NCBI GenBank assembly: GCA_049578545.1 | Contig: JBAUMF010000040.1 | Coordinates: 17,996-81,995 of the forward strand | DNA length: 64,000 bases | Reading direction: 5' to 3' | Origin: DASQBT01 sp049578545 | GTDB lineage: Bacteria; Pseudomonadota; Gammaproteobacteria; Burkholderiales; Thiobacillaceae | Shown here: piece after piece, positions 1-9,660 of the stretch | Layout of the letters: each line of letters begins with the position of its first letter | Numbering within the stretch: the first letter of the stretch is position 1 | Notes under the pieces: generated by a model | The model's input: the letters and a program-made list of their open reading frames with translations, nothing else | The model's database searches: none | What the model was told of the DNA's origin: nothing | Translations under genes and position numbers: made by a program

Positions 1-2305
1 TCGGCAGCGACAGGTCGGCAAACTCTGCGTTGCCGTCCTCGATGCGCAGGCGGTCAATCGCCAGCGGAAATTCTGCCGGTTTGGCTGCTTCTTGTGTCTT
101 GGGCGCTGCCTGAGCCACCTTGGGTTTGACTGGCGCGGTTTCTTCCTGGTCCGACTTCTTGGTGTCAGTCGTTTCCGCTGATGAAGGCGGGGCGGCTTCG
201 GGTTTGTAGTCGCGCTGGATGCGATTGATATTCAGTGTCTTGTCTTTGAAGATGATGATCTTGGCAAACGGTTTGACCGCGACCAGTTCCGTCATATGCA
301 GACGATTCGGGCCCAGCTTGAATTCGAGGCTGTCGGAAGCCAGCTTGTCCCAGCGCAGGAATTCATCCCCCGTATCCTCCTCGTTGATGGCCAGCCTGTT
401 CACCGCAAAGCCGCCTTTAAAATCAAGCGATGGTCCTTTCCTGCCCCGGGCGAATTTCAGACTGCCCGCGGTGGACGCCGTGCCATTCTTGAGCGTGAGT
501 CTGGCGAACTGGTTGACATAGGGCGCAAAGGGCTTGAGCGACAGGCCCGCCAGTTTCAATTTCAGGTTGCCGCTGGCCTTGCCCGGTGTAACTTTCCCGC
601 TGGCGCTGAAGCTGCCTCCCTGTTTGACACTGAAACCGGCATCCACAGGAACCGGCTTGTCGAGGTCGAGGCTCACATCCTTGAGCGAGGCATGGCCATT
701 TACGATATCCAGGTCTACGGGCCTCGACGTGGACCGATCGCTGAACGCCAGTTCCACGCCGTTGAGCGCCAGGCGTGCCAGATGCAGATCCATGGCTGGC
801 TTGCTCCCGCCCGAACTGGTTCCAGGTGTGGCAACCGGCGCACCCGGCGCCCTGGCAAGAATCTGATTCCAGTTGAGCTTCTTGTCCTTGCCCAGAGTCA
901 CAGCTGTTTTCGCTCCGGAGAGTTCGATGGCATCGATCGTCAGCCTGTTTGCCGCAACGTCAAAGGCACCATTATTCAGGCTGGCCCTGTCCAGACCTGC
1001 AACCGGTGCGTTGCCAGAGAGCACCTGTACGGGCCCCAGGGCCAGATTGACCGGCGAAACCTGGATGGCGGGTGTCGCGCCAATTTCACCCTTGACCGAT
1101 GCGGCAAGTGCAAAATTTTCTGCATTGATGCTCAAAGCCTGGGCGTAGCCTTTGTCGGTAAAACGAGCTTTCCAGTCATTCAGCTTGATTTGATTGACCG
1201 CCAGTTTCCAGGGTTCAGAGTTCGGGCTCTGCACTGGCGCTTGCACGGCTGACTTGGCAGCCGGGGGAACCGCCCCGGGAGCAGGGGAAAAAAGAGTCTC
1301 CCAGTCCAGCCTGCCATCCACGCCGCGCGTTGCTGCCACTTTGCCACCGGTAAAGCTCACACCTGCGACATCGATTTTCTGCGCCGCAAGATCAAGATTG
1401 GCATTATCGACCCGCGCCTCCTTCAATTCGAACACCGGCGCAGCGCCGCCTTTGGGCGCCAGGCTCAGGTCCTGCACAATCAGGTTTGCACCATTGATCT
1501 GCAGCCAGGGCTTGTCCTTGACCATGACAAAACGGTAGCGGGTACCGGCTGCCAGGATGCCGGACGGCAATTCATAATTGCGTGGTGTCTTGATCACACG
1601 CAAGAGATTGTGAAGGTTAACGCCTTCCAGTCCGATCTTTCCATCCGACTTGACCGGGTTGAGCGACACATCCCCATCCCACTTCAGCGTTCCACCCTGC
1701 TCAGGCCATTTGGCGGCAATCTTGTATTCGCCGCGGTCTTCAGGCAGGGTGGAAAGCCCGTCCAGTTCAACGCCCAGCGGTTGCAGGCTGGCCTTGAACG
1801 GTGCGGTACTGCGATTGGCATCGGTGTACTCGATGTCGCCTTTTTCGATTTTGATGTGGTCGATCAGGACCCGCGGCATCGTTTTCGACGGCGGCGACTT
1901 GTCCTCATTCAGTTTGGCGATAAGATCAGCCCAGTTGAGCTTGCCTCCTTTTCGCACGAGGAATTCCGCGCGCGGCCCGCTCAGCTGGATATCCTTGATG
2001 CGCCAGGCAAAGCGGAACAGGCCGCTGGTTTCAAGATTGACATAGAGCCGGTCAAAACTGGCGAGCGGTTGGCCGGACTTCTCCGCCAGCTTCAACCCCT
2101 GGACCGTCGCCTCCAGTGTCAGCGGGTTGAATTCGACCTTCTGTACCGTAAGCTGGCTGGCGAGCTTTTTCTCGCCAATCCAGGGCAGAAGTTTCTTTGC
2201 CACCGGGTCGATCAGAAAGAAGCCAAAGATGACGTAGGCAGCAAATAGACCTGCCGCAATGAGGAAAGGCAGGCTGAGAACAATTTTGGTCAGACGGGCA
2301 AACAC
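1..2305 (-). CDS. DUF748 / AsmA-like envelope protein (3' part beyond window)
   Basis: A reading frame of 768 codons runs leftward from a GTG at 2305 and leaves the window without a stop. The N-terminus is one hydrophobic segment (LPFLIAAGLFAAYVIFGFF) followed by an extended periplasmic region. The DUF748 hallmark appears near the left edge as IDRLRIEDGNAEFADLSLP, after a Lys/Ala/Pro/Glu-rich linker, and an early counterpart reads VLIDHIKIEKGDIEYTD. DUF748 proteins are large AsmA/TamB-like inner-membrane-anchored proteins of the cell envelope, thought to act in outer-membrane lipid homeostasis; the exact role here is unknown. GTG is preceded by AGGGAG at a suitable distance. The family call is firm; the function is inferred from related AsmA-like proteins. 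Confidence 0.85.
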   Translation of the reverse strand, partial: MFARLTKIVLSLPFLIAAGLFAAYVIFGFFLIDPVAKKLLPWIGEKKLASQLTVQKVEFNPLTLEATVQGLKLAEKSGQPLASFDRLYVNLETSGLFRFAWRIKDIQLSGPRAEFLVRKGGKLNWADLIAKLNEDKSPPSKTMPRVLIDHIKIEKGDIEYTDANRSTAPFKASLQPLGVELDGLSTLPEDRGEYKIAAKWPEQGGTLKWDGDVSLNPVKSDGKIGLEGVNLHNLLRVIKTPRNYELPSGILAAGTRYRFVMVKDKPWLQINGANLIVQDLSLAPKGGAAPVFELKEARVDNANLDLAAQKIDVAGVSFTGGKVAATRGVDGRLDWETLFSPAPGAVPPAAKSAVQAPVQSPNSEPWKLAVNQIKLNDWKARFTDKGYAQALSINAENFALAASVKGEIGATPAIQVSPVNLALGPVQVLSGNAPVAGLDRASLNNGAFDVAANRLTIDAIELSGAKTAVTLGKDKKLNWNQILARAPGAPVATPGTSSGGSKPAMDLHLARLALNGVELAFSDRSTSRPVDLDIVNGHASLKDVSLDLDKPVPVDAGFSVKQGGSFSASGKVTPGKASGNLKLKLAGLSLKPFAPYVNQFARLTLKNGTASTAGSLKFARGRKGPSLDFKGGFAVNRLAINEEDTGDEFLRWDKLASDSLEFKLGPNRLHMTELVAVKPFAKIIIFKDKTLNINRIQRDYKPEAAPPSSAETTDTKKSDQEETAPVKPKVAQAAPKTQEAAKPAEFPLAIDRLRIEDGNAEFADLSLP

Positions 2306-2531
2306 GGTTGGCTCCCTGTTTTTATATGGCTGCGTCGTACTGCATTCATCAGCTTAGCTTGACCTGGCTATCCGGAAAACCCTTTTGAAGGTAAAAATTG
2401 AAGCATGATGGATTTGAAGGCTGCGATCGGATTGGGTTCAGCCGTGTCCCCAGCGCAGGAACACGTGAAAAAAGGAGGATCCGTACCATGAAGGTAATTG
2501 TCAATTGCCGGAGCTAAGCAGAGGGTTACCC

Positions 2532-4436
2532 ATGTTCAAATCCCTGTCCATGCTCCACGTCAGTCTGGAAGTGGAGGAACCCGATGCGCCCCGGGCCGCC
2601 TGGCTGCTCGCCAGCTACGGGGTATTCAGCCCCGAGCACTCGGTATTGCGCGGATTCAACCTGGCTACTCCCAGGGGACAACGCTATCGCGACATGTACG
2701 TGCAGGCTCAGGGGCTGATCAATCGTTTGGCCGCTCACTATGGCGGCCTGCCTGAACCGGACGTCCAGCCGGACGAGGCGCCAAGTCTGGAAGAGCTCGA
2801 TCAACTGGTGGCGTGGCTAAGTGAACTGGAAGACATCGTCGACGAATGCGATGCCCGCAAACATCATTTCCAAAAGGAGCTGGAGAGCAAATCAGCCCTG
2901 CTGGAAGCGCTGAAGCCATTCAAAGCCCTGAACCTGGATCTGGGCCGCCTGAGCTCTCCCAAACGTTTTCTGGAAACGCGTCTCGGAACAATACCCGAAG
3001 CGGACCTGGCAGAGTTATGCCGGCAACTCGAAGCAGCGGGTGCACTGTATGAGGTATTCGGTACCCACAACCATCTGGCGTACCTGGCGGTCATTGTCCC
3101 CAAAGGCAAACTTCATGCATTCCAGCCGCTGGCAAGCAGCCCGGCATGGCGTGAACTGGTCATGCCGCCTGAATTTCGCGGCTCCCCGCAGGAAGTGGAA
3201 CGCCGCATCACGGACATCTGCAAGCAAATCGTTCAGCGCAGTCAGGCGGCCGAGGCATCGCATCGCCATACCCTCGAGAATCTGTCCAAATCCCTATCGC
3301 ACGCCCGCCGCCTGATGGAACTCGCACAGCCTTACGCCCACCTGTCTCCGGAAGCGAGAACCGAGCCCGGCGGCAAGCTTGTCATGAATGGCTGGATACC
3401 AGTTGGCAACGTCGAACAGCTGAAAACCGTGCTCGATGCACGACTGGATGGGCGCTACACCTTGACAACGCGCAAGCCTCATCCTCACGAGCACACAGAC
3501 GTGCCGTCTTCCCTGCGTTACCCGAACTGGCTGGGACCGTTTGCCGAACTGGTGCGCAACTACGGCATCCCCTGCTATGGCGACCTCGATCCTACCCTGT
3601 TGTTTGCACTGTCATTTGTCATCATGTTCGGCATGATGTTCGGTGATGTCGGCCAGGGCCTGCTCATCGGCGCCATCGGATTTGCGCTGCGCGGCAACGC
3701 GCGACGCTTTCGTACCCTTTTCTTCGGTGCAGGTGCGGCATCAATGCTTTTTGGACTGCTTTACGGCAGCATCTTTGGGCTCGAAACCCTGATCAAACCC
3801 GTCTGGGTTGCTCCCTTGCATAATCCAATTCACATGCTGACTGTGGCGTTGTGGTGGGGCGTAGGTTTCATTCTGGTTACCCAGGTCATCCATATTCGAA
3901 ACCGTTTCGCCGCCCATGACTGGCCCAATGCAGTGTTCGGGGCGAGCGGCATCGGCGGTGGGCTCCTCTACTTAGGCGGAATCGCAGGCATTTACGCGCT
4001 GTTCGAAACAGGAGAGTTTGGCTGGCCGGCAGCAACGGCCTGCGGCCTTGGCTTTCTGGCGGTCTTTGTTTACAACTGCTCCCAGCAGACCGGTCGCTGG
4101 CCGGAAAAGATGTTGGCCAGTCTGTTCCATGCCGGCGAGTCAGTCATTGCATTCTTCTCCAACACCTTGTCGTTCATGCGCGTGGCGGCCTTTTCGATCA
4201 ATCATGCCGCCCTGGCTCTGGCCGTACTGACTCTGTCGGAACAAATGGAATCGGCAGGGCGCTGGATCATCCTGGCTGTGGGAAATCTGGCCATCCTGGG
4301 TCTTGAAGGCGCCATTGTCGCAATTCAGGTGTTGCGTCTGGAGTATTACGAAGGCTTTTCCCGCCTGTTCACCTGTCAGGGGCGTGAGTTCAAACCGATT
4401 CGGGATAGCAGGCTGGAAAAAACCTTGAGTCGCTAG
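2532..4436 (+). CDS. V-type ATPase subunit I (a-subunit homologue)
   Basis: 634 residues. The N-terminal half (about 1-330) is soluble and rich in helical, coiled-coil-like sequence; the C-terminal half has about seven membrane segments. The first membrane hairpin carries FGMMFGDVGQG, the signature of the V-ATPase a/I subunit. Near residue 560 the segment SFMRVAAFSINHA holds the conserved membrane arginine that faces the rotor-ring carboxylates in proton or sodium translocation. The ATG at 2532 follows AGAGGG and was preferred to an in-frame TTG 27 nt upstream. No other V-ATPase subunit gene lies within reach on either side, so either the rest of the complex is elsewhere or this subunit is orphaned. 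Confidence 0.9.
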   Translation: MFKSLSMLHVSLEVEEPDAPRAAWLLASYGVFSPEHSVLRGFNLATPRGQRYRDMYVQAQGLINRLAAHYGGLPEPDVQPDEAPSLEELDQLVAWLSELEDIVDECDARKHHFQKELESKSALLEALKPFKALNLDLGRLSSPKRFLETRLGTIPEADLAELCRQLEAAGALYEVFGTHNHLAYLAVIVPKGKLHAFQPLASSPAWRELVMPPEFRGSPQEVERRITDICKQIVQRSQAAEASHRHTLENLSKSLSHARRLMELAQPYAHLSPEARTEPGGKLVMNGWIPVGNVEQLKTVLDARLDGRYTLTTRKPHPHEHTDVPSSLRYPNWLGPFAELVRNYGIPCYGDLDPTLLFALSFVIMFGMMFGDVGQGLLIGAIGFALRGNARRFRTLFFGAGAASMLFGLLYGSIFGLETLIKPVWVAPLHNPIHMLTVALWWGVGFILVTQVIHIRNRFAAHDWPNAVFGASGIGGGLLYLGGIAGIYALFETGEFGWPAATACGLGFLAVFVYNCSQQTGRWPEKMLASLFHAGESVIAFFSNTLSFMRVAAFSINHAALALAVLTLSEQMESAGRWIILAVGNLAILGLEGAIVAIQVLRLEYYEGFSRLFTCQGREFKPIRDSRLEKTLSR

Positions 4437-4484
4437 ACGCCAGCGACCAGATTTACTCCCCCAGCCACCCGAGCAAGAGCCTTG

Positions 4485-5006
4485 CTAGGTTTCAATCCGG
4501 CTATGGGCTTCAAGCGCTTCACGAATCAAGCGGAACAATGCACGGCTTGATTTCGGCGGCTTGTTCTCTGCAGTTTCCTTGCGCGCATTTCGGATGAGTT
4601 GCCGTACCCGGGTCGCATCGACATCATGCACATTCTGGATAAATTCAGTGAGTGCGCCCTCTTCGGCAATCAGTCGATCCCGCCAGCGCTCGATCTTGTG
4701 CATCAAGGCGGTGGCCTGGGCACTTTGGCCGCGCCACACGTCGAGCTGTGCCTCAATCGGTTGCGGATCAATGCTGCGCATCAGGCGGCCAATGAATTGC
4801 AGCTGCCGGCGGACCGCCTCGTGTTTGGTAAGGCGGTGGAAGTCCTTGACCGCGGCCCTCAAATCATCCGGCAAAGACAGCTTTTCAAGCTGCGATTCGG
4901 GCAGCTTGACCAGTTCTGCGCCCAAATCCTGCAGGGCGTTCATTTCCTTCTTCTTGCGGGTCTTGCTGACCGGTTCAAACGCGGTCGCTTCATCAAATTC
5001 GCTCAT
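4485..5006 (-). CDS. darP: DarP / YjgA (DUF615) 50S ribosome maturation factor
   Basis: 173 residues, the usual length of this family. It is highly charged and helical, opening with a basic RKKKEMNALQDLG stretch and carrying the family-typical KLSLPDDLRAAVKDFHRLTKHEA and RRQLQFIGRLMR blocks. The E. coli homologue (YjgA, renamed DarP) associates with late 50S precursors and helps mature the peptidyl-transferase region. It is divergent from pmbA (89-bp gap), an arrangement common in beta- and gammaproteobacteria, which supports both calls. Some 48 bp separate its stop from that of the convergent V-ATPase gene. Confidence 0.92.
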   Translation of the reverse strand: MSEFDEATAFEPVSKTRKKKEMNALQDLGAELVKLPESQLEKLSLPDDLRAAVKDFHRLTKHEAVRRQLQFIGRLMRSIDPQPIEAQLDVWRGQSAQATALMHKIERWRDRLIAEEGALTEFIQNVHDVDATRVRQLIRNARKETAENKPPKSSRALFRLIREALEAHSRIET

Positions 5007-5095
5007 GGCGGGGCCGACAGGTAGAATGTCCCGTCATTTTATCCCGCCAAGCTGGCTGCGCGGCCATGCGGGACTTAATCAGAGGCTCCCTTACC

Positions 5096-6430
5096 ATGTC
5101 CACCTTCAGTTACAGTCAGGAACAGTTCAAACGCATCGCCCAGCTGGTGTTGGATCATGCCAAGAGCACCGGCGCGACCGGCACCGAAGTCGAGGTCTCC
5201 GAGGGGTTCGGCCAGACGGTAGCGGTGCGCAAGGGTGAAATTGAAACCATCGAATACAACAAGGACAAGGGTGTCGGCATCACCGTCTACGTCGGCCAGC
5301 GCAAAGGTCACGCGAGTACCTCCGACCTGAGCGATGCCGCACTCAAGGACACGGTCGACAAGGCCACGACCATCGCCCGCTATACCGCTGAAGATGAATT
5401 CGCCGGCTTGCCGGAGGCCAGGTGGCTGTCGACTGAACAAGCTGACCTGGAGTTGTATCATCCCTGGCCGCTAACGGTGGAAGAGGCAGCCGAGCGCGCA
5501 AAAGTCTGCGAAGCGGCGGCCTTCTCGATCGACAAGCGCATCACCAACTCGGAAGGCGGTTCAGCCAGCACCCAGGCGTCACATTTCATTTATGCCAACA
5601 GCCTGGGCTTCATGGGAGGTTATGCCTCATCGCGTCACGGCTTGTCGGTGGCCGTGATCGCGGCCGATGAGAACGGCATGCAGCGCGACTACTGGTACTC
5701 CAGCGCACGCGATGCAGCTGATCTGGAATCTCCCGAATCAGTGGGGCGCAAGGCGGGCGAGCGCACTGTGCGCCGGCTCGGCGGGCGCAAGCTGGACACG
5801 CGTTCCTGTCCGCTTGTGTTTGAAGCGCCGATTGCCAGCAGCCTGTTGAATGGATTCGTCGGCGCCGTATCCGGTGGCAGTCTGTATCGAAAATCCTCTT
5901 TTCTGCTCGACAGCATCGGCAAGCAGGTATTCGCCCCATTTGTGCAACTGCGTGAAGACCCGTTCATCAAGAAAGGCCTGGGCTCCTGCCCCTTTGATAA
6001 CGAAGGCGTGGCGGTGCACGCTCGCGACGTGGTGAAGGATGGCGTGATTCAGGGCTATTTCCTGTCGACCTATTCCGCCCGCAAGCTCGGCATGGAAAGC
6101 ACCGGCAATGCAGGCGGCAGCCACAACCTGATCCTGCAATCGGGTGATCTGGACCTGCACGGCCTGTTAAAAAAGATGGATACGGGCTTGCTGGTCACGG
6201 AAATGCTGGGCCAGGGGACCAACATGGTGACTGGCGATTATTCGCGCGGCGCAGCCGGCTTCTGGGTGGAAGGCGGCGAGATTGCCTTCCCGGTGGAAGA
6301 AATCACCATCGCCGGCAATCTGCTCAACATGTTCAAGGGCATTCAGGCGGTCGGCAATGACGTCGATCGACGTGGCAGCAAACTGACAGGGTCGATCCTG
6401 ATCGACAGCATGACAGTGGCGGGAAACTGA
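5096..6430 (+). CDS. pmbA: PmbA/TldE-type metalloprotease subunit
   Basis: 444 residues, standard PmbA length. It has the TldE/PmbA architecture: an N-terminal domain with GTEVEVSEGFGQTVAVRKGEIE, a middle domain, and a C-terminal barrel with GLGSCPFDNEGV and GNAGGSHNLILQSGD. TldD and TldE/PmbA form a heterodimeric zinc metalloprotease; TldD carries the zinc-binding HExxxH, which this protein lacks, as expected. Known roles include microcin B17 maturation, CcdA antitoxin degradation and processing of modified peptides. The ATG at 5096 after AGAGGCT gives the normal N-terminus (MSTFSYSQEQ); the frame remains open upstream to 5066. No tldD lies in the window. Confidence 0.93.
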   Translation: MSTFSYSQEQFKRIAQLVLDHAKSTGATGTEVEVSEGFGQTVAVRKGEIETIEYNKDKGVGITVYVGQRKGHASTSDLSDAALKDTVDKATTIARYTAEDEFAGLPEARWLSTEQADLELYHPWPLTVEEAAERAKVCEAAAFSIDKRITNSEGGSASTQASHFIYANSLGFMGGYASSRHGLSVAVIAADENGMQRDYWYSSARDAADLESPESVGRKAGERTVRRLGGRKLDTRSCPLVFEAPIASSLLNGFVGAVSGGSLYRKSSFLLDSIGKQVFAPFVQLREDPFIKKGLGSCPFDNEGVAVHARDVVKDGVIQGYFLSTYSARKLGMESTGNAGGSHNLILQSGDLDLHGLLKKMDTGLLVTEMLGQGTNMVTGDYSRGAAGFWVEGGEIAFPVEEITIAGNLLNMFKGIQAVGNDVDRRGSKLTGSILIDSMTVAGN

Positions 6431-6554
6431 GTGAACAGCCATGTGTCAAGGGGGAAGGGCAACAACCTCGGGCCCGTCTGCCAAATCCGACACTGTGAGG
6501 AGCATGGCAACGTGGAAATCCAGAACAAGCATTCTTTAGCATTCCTTTAGACCA

Positions 6555-7094
6555 ATGAATGCGCTACTCGCGCTGGCCCGCTTCATCGACGCACTGAACG
6601 AAAAGGTCGGCCGTCTGGTCATGTGGCTGGTGCTCGCCGCCACGCTCGTCTCCAGCGGCAATGCGCTGGTGCGCTACGGTCTCAAGACCAGTTCCAATGC
6701 CTGGCTTGAGTTGCAATGGTATTTCTTCGGCGCGTTGTTTCTGCTGGCGTCCGGTTACACCCTCAAGCACAACGGCCATGTCCGCATCGACATCCTTTAC
6801 GGCCGCCTGTCGGCAAAAAGCCAGGCGCTGATCGACCTGATCGGCGCGCTGGTTTTTCTTCTGCCCATCTGCGGACTGATGGTCTGGCTGGCCTGGCCAA
6901 TGTTCACCCTTTCATTTTTCTCGGGCGAAATGTCGTCTGACGCAGGCGGCCTCATTCGCTGGCCGATCAAGCTGATGATACCGCTCGGGTTTGCCCTGCT
7001 GTTCTTGCAGGGCATTGCCGAAGTTATCAAGCGGCTGGCTGTGCTGAGCGGCCATCTGGAACTGCCAACCGAGAAGCCGGTGGAAGAAGTATGA
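6555..7094 (+). CDS. dctQ: TRAP transporter small permease (DctQ)
   Basis: 179 residues with four predicted membrane helices and a long family-typical interhelical stretch (KTSSNAWLELQWYFFGALFLLASGY). The DctQ subunit pairs with DctM to form the membrane part of a TRAP secondary transporter, which imports organic acids with sodium using a periplasmic receptor. It lies 10 bp upstream of dctM, so the two are certainly co-transcribed. No receptor gene directly follows, unlike the usual dctPQM order: a decayed receptor remnant lies downstream of dctM and an intact receptor lies about 1.2 kb further on, on the other strand. Confidence 0.92.
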   Translation: MNALLALARFIDALNEKVGRLVMWLVLAATLVSSGNALVRYGLKTSSNAWLELQWYFFGALFLLASGYTLKHNGHVRIDILYGRLSAKSQALIDLIGALVFLLPICGLMVWLAWPMFTLSFFSGEMSSDAGGLIRWPIKLMIPLGFALLFLQGIAEVIKRLAVLSGHLELPTEKPVEEV

Positions 7095-7104
7095 GGGGTT
7101 CCCC

Positions 7105-8499
7105 ATGGGTTTAGAGTTTATGGCCCCCCTGATGTTCGCCTGTCTGGTGGTGCTTTTATTGTTGGGCTACCCGGTCGCGTTCTCGCTTGCCGCCAACGGA
7201 TTGCTGTTCGCCTTCATCGGCATCCAGTCGGGCCACTTCGAATTCAGCCTGTTGCAGGCCTTGCCGGAGCGGGTATTCGGCATCCTCTCCAACTCGACCC
7301 TGCTGGCGATTCCCTTCTTCACCTTCATGGGCCTGATCCTGGAACGAACCGGCATGGCGGAAGACCTGCTGGATACGCTGGGTCAATTGTTCGGCCCGAT
7401 ACGCGGCGGACTGGCATATTCGGTGATTTTTGTCGGCGCGTTGCTCGCCGCAACAACCGGCGTGGTGGCCGCCTCCGTCATTGCCATGGGCCTGATTTCG
7501 TTGCCTGTAATGATGCGCTACGGCTACAACACCCGGCTGTCGGCCGGCGTGATTGCCGCCTCCGGCACGCTGGCGCAAATCATTCCGCCTTCACTGGTGC
7601 TCATCGTGCTGGCGGATCAGTTGCGTGTTTCGGTTGGCGACATGTACAGAGGCGCCCTGATGCCCAGCCTGATCCTGGCAGCCATCTATGTCAGTTATGT
7701 ATTCCTGGTGACGCTCATCAAGCCAGCGGCTGCACCGGCGCTGCCCCTGGAGGCGCGCAGCGTCCGGGGCGTAGCCATGCTGAAACAAATCGTGGTCACC
7801 CTGATGCCCCCGCTGGTGCTGATCTTCCTGGTGCTCGGCACCATTTTTATTGGCGTTGCCACCCCAACCGAAGGCGGCGCGATGGGCGCGGCCGGTGCAC
7901 TCGTCCTGGCGTTGGTCAAGAAGCGTCTCAGTTTTGATCTGCTCAAACAGGCCATGGATTCCACCACCCGGCTGACCAGCTTTGTCATTTTCATCCTTAT
8001 CGGCTCGACCGTCTTCACCCTGATATTCCGAGGCATGGACGGCGACACCTGGGTGGACAGTCTGCTCACCAGTCTGCCCGGCGGGCAGCTCGGCTTTCTG
8101 ATTGTGGTCAACCTGATGGTGTTCGTATTGGCGTTCTTTCTCGATTTCTTCGAGATTGCCTTCATCATCGTTCCCCTGGTGGGGCCCATCGCCGCAAAGC
8201 TCGGCATCGATCTGGTCTGGTTTGGGGTGCTGCTCGGCATCAACATGCAAACTTCCTTCATGCATCCGCCGTTTGGTTTTGCCCTGTTCTATCTGCGCAG
8301 CGTCGCGCCCAGGGAAGTGAAAACCACCGACATCTACTGGGGTGCGATTCCGTTTGTTCTGATCCAGATCATCATGGTCATCATGGTGCTTAGTTTCCCC
8401 GGCATGGTCGGCATCAAGCAGGCGCCGCACAACACGTCGCTACCTTTCCCGATGGATTTCAACTCCGGCTCGGACCGGTTCTTGCCACCGGGGCGTTGA
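7105..8499 (+). CDS. dctM: TRAP transporter large permease (DctM)
   Basis: 464 residues, about 12 membrane helices. DctM signatures are visible: LLAIPFFTFMGLILERTGMA in the first third, ATTGVVAASVIAMGLISLP, the proline-containing GTLAQIIPPSLVLIVLADQ, and FFEIAFIIVPLVGP with LGINMQTSFMHPPFGFALFY in the last third. It is the translocation subunit of the transporter. It sits 10 bp after dctQ, with a GGGG-containing ribosome-binding stretch and ATG at 7105. Sequence type resembles the subgroup whose receptors are SmoM/TakP-like (2-oxo acid or mannitol/chloroaromatic annotations), so the substrate is probably a small carboxylate, unproven. Confidence 0.93.
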   Translation: MGLEFMAPLMFACLVVLLLLGYPVAFSLAANGLLFAFIGIQSGHFEFSLLQALPERVFGILSNSTLLAIPFFTFMGLILERTGMAEDLLDTLGQLFGPIRGGLAYSVIFVGALLAATTGVVAASVIAMGLISLPVMMRYGYNTRLSAGVIAASGTLAQIIPPSLVLIVLADQLRVSVGDMYRGALMPSLILAAIYVSYVFLVTLIKPAAAPALPLEARSVRGVAMLKQIVVTLMPPLVLIFLVLGTIFIGVATPTEGGAMGAAGALVLALVKKRLSFDLLKQAMDSTTRLTSFVIFILIGSTVFTLIFRGMDGDTWVDSLLTSLPGGQLGFLIVVNLMVFVLAFFLDFFEIAFIIVPLVGPIAAKLGIDLVWFGVLLGINMQTSFMHPPFGFALFYLRSVAPREVKTTDIYWGAIPFVLIQIIMVIMVLSFPGMVGIKQAPHNTSLPFPMDFNSGSDRFLPPGR

Positions 8500-8723
8500 G
8501 TGAAAACAGGGACTCGGACTGCGATAGGTCACCGTATTTGTCAGGTGACAGCCGGAAGAGCATTGAAAGGAACGGGATGCATCATCAAGATAATTCACTG
8601 CAAGGGCCGTCTCGATGTTGAAACGTCTGGACCCACAGGCCTGCAAATTGGAGTGTTACCGACTGGATGGACGCGTCACCAAGCTTTTCGCGAGGACCGT
8701 GAGGCGCTTCCCTTATTTGCTGG

Positions 8724-8925
8724 AACAAATGAAATTGTCGTAGCTCGACTACGCCAGCCTGAACACCTCAATTTCCATGTCGCAGGATTTGTTGCATTTG
8801 CCATCAATTTTGCCAGAGTCGGAATTTTTCGTGGCTCTCATCATAGGGCTGGAAAGCTGGCGGTTTGGCCTTTCCAGCACTTCCGCTAATATAGGCATGA
8901 GTCTCATCCCCGCTGCACAGGCCAA
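8724..8925 (-). pseudogene. Decayed 3' fragment of a second dctP
   Basis: Read on the minus strand, this stretch lines up with the last ~70 codons of the intact dctP at 9704-10816. Matching blocks include AAATGAA[A/G]TTGTCGTA, CC[A/T]GCCTGAA, TTTCCAT[G/T]TCGC, TCGG[A/G]ATTTTTC, TCATCATAG[G/A]GCTGGAA and GGCATGAGT[C/T]T. The translated pieces (AFQPYDE, then DMEIEVFRLA, then SSYDNFI) fall in different frames and contain stops, so it is non-functional. It lies 225 bp downstream of dctM, where a receptor gene is expected, and is in opposite orientation to dctM. It therefore looks like the relic of an earlier or duplicated receptor gene. Confidence 0.8.
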
Positions 8926-9001
8926 GTCAGTGCATGAATGGGGTGGGAATATTCATACACTATCAATATGGGAGTCAGGCGTTGCCAAAAGGATATCGAA
9001 C

Positions 9002-9649
9002 ATGAAGCTAAAAATGACCACATCATTGCTGTGGACCGCCTTGCTGGCAATCCTGGTGTCAGGTTGCGCCACCAAGGATTATGTCAATGAGCAGATCGCG
9101 TCCGTAAACAAGCGCCTCGAAGGCCAATCCACCAAGCTGGGCAATCTGGATTCGGGCTACGCTTCAGTGGGCCGTGACCTCAAGGCGCAGGGTAGCCGCA
9201 TCGATCGGAATGAGGCGAACATTGGGCAGAATTCAAAACTGGCCCAGGATGCTCTCGATCGGGCCAGTGCAGCCCATGTGCTGGCCGAAGGCAAATTGAT
9301 TGACGAACTGGTATTGAGCGACGACAAGGTCAAATTTGCCTGGAACAAGGCGGTTATTTCCAAGGACGGCAAGGCTCAACTCGATGCATTCGCCCAGCAA
9401 CTCACGGTCGACAACAAGAATGTCTATATCGAGATTCAGGGTCATACCGACAGCACTGGTACAGCGGCCTACAACAAGCAGCTTGGCCTTGAGCGTGCCG
9501 AAGTTGTGCACGACTACCTCAATCAGGCCGGCATTCCATTACATCGCATGAATGTGATTTCCTACGGCGAAACCCGGCCGGTCACCGACAACAAAACCCG
9601 CGCACATCGCGCGCAGAACCGCCGGGTTGTGCTGGAAGTACTTAGATAG
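9002..9649 (+). CDS. OmpA-family outer-membrane lipoprotein (Pal-like C-terminus)
   Basis: 215 residues. The N-terminus is a lipoprotein signal with lipobox LVSGC (lipidated Cys about residue 22). Residues ~25-100 are helical heptad-like sequence (VNKRLEGQSTKLGNLD), resembling Lpp/OmpA-linker repeats. The C-terminal ~110 residues form an OmpA-C peptidoglycan-binding domain with EIQGHTDSTGTAAYNKQLGLER and SYGETRPV..N.T...RAQNRRV, including the Asp and Arg positions that bind diaminopimelate. It is expected to tether the outer membrane to peptidoglycan. It is transcribed alone and converges with dctP at a shared terminator. Pal itself is less likely because no tol genes are adjacent. Confidence 0.9.
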   Translation: MKLKMTTSLLWTALLAILVSGCATKDYVNEQIASVNKRLEGQSTKLGNLDSGYASVGRDLKAQGSRIDRNEANIGQNSKLAQDALDRASAAHVLAEGKLIDELVLSDDKVKFAWNKAVISKDGKAQLDAFAQQLTVDNKNVYIEIQGHTDSTGTAAYNKQLGLERAEVVHDYLNQAGIPLHRMNVISYGETRPVTDNKTRAHRAQNRRVVLEVLR

Positions 9650-9660
9650 GTTGTGACTTG

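Noticed and set aside
7591..8430. 279-aa frame antisense to dctM
   Set aside because: Its Asp/His/Gln-rich composition is the reverse complement of hydrophobic codons; no family match or ribosome-binding site.
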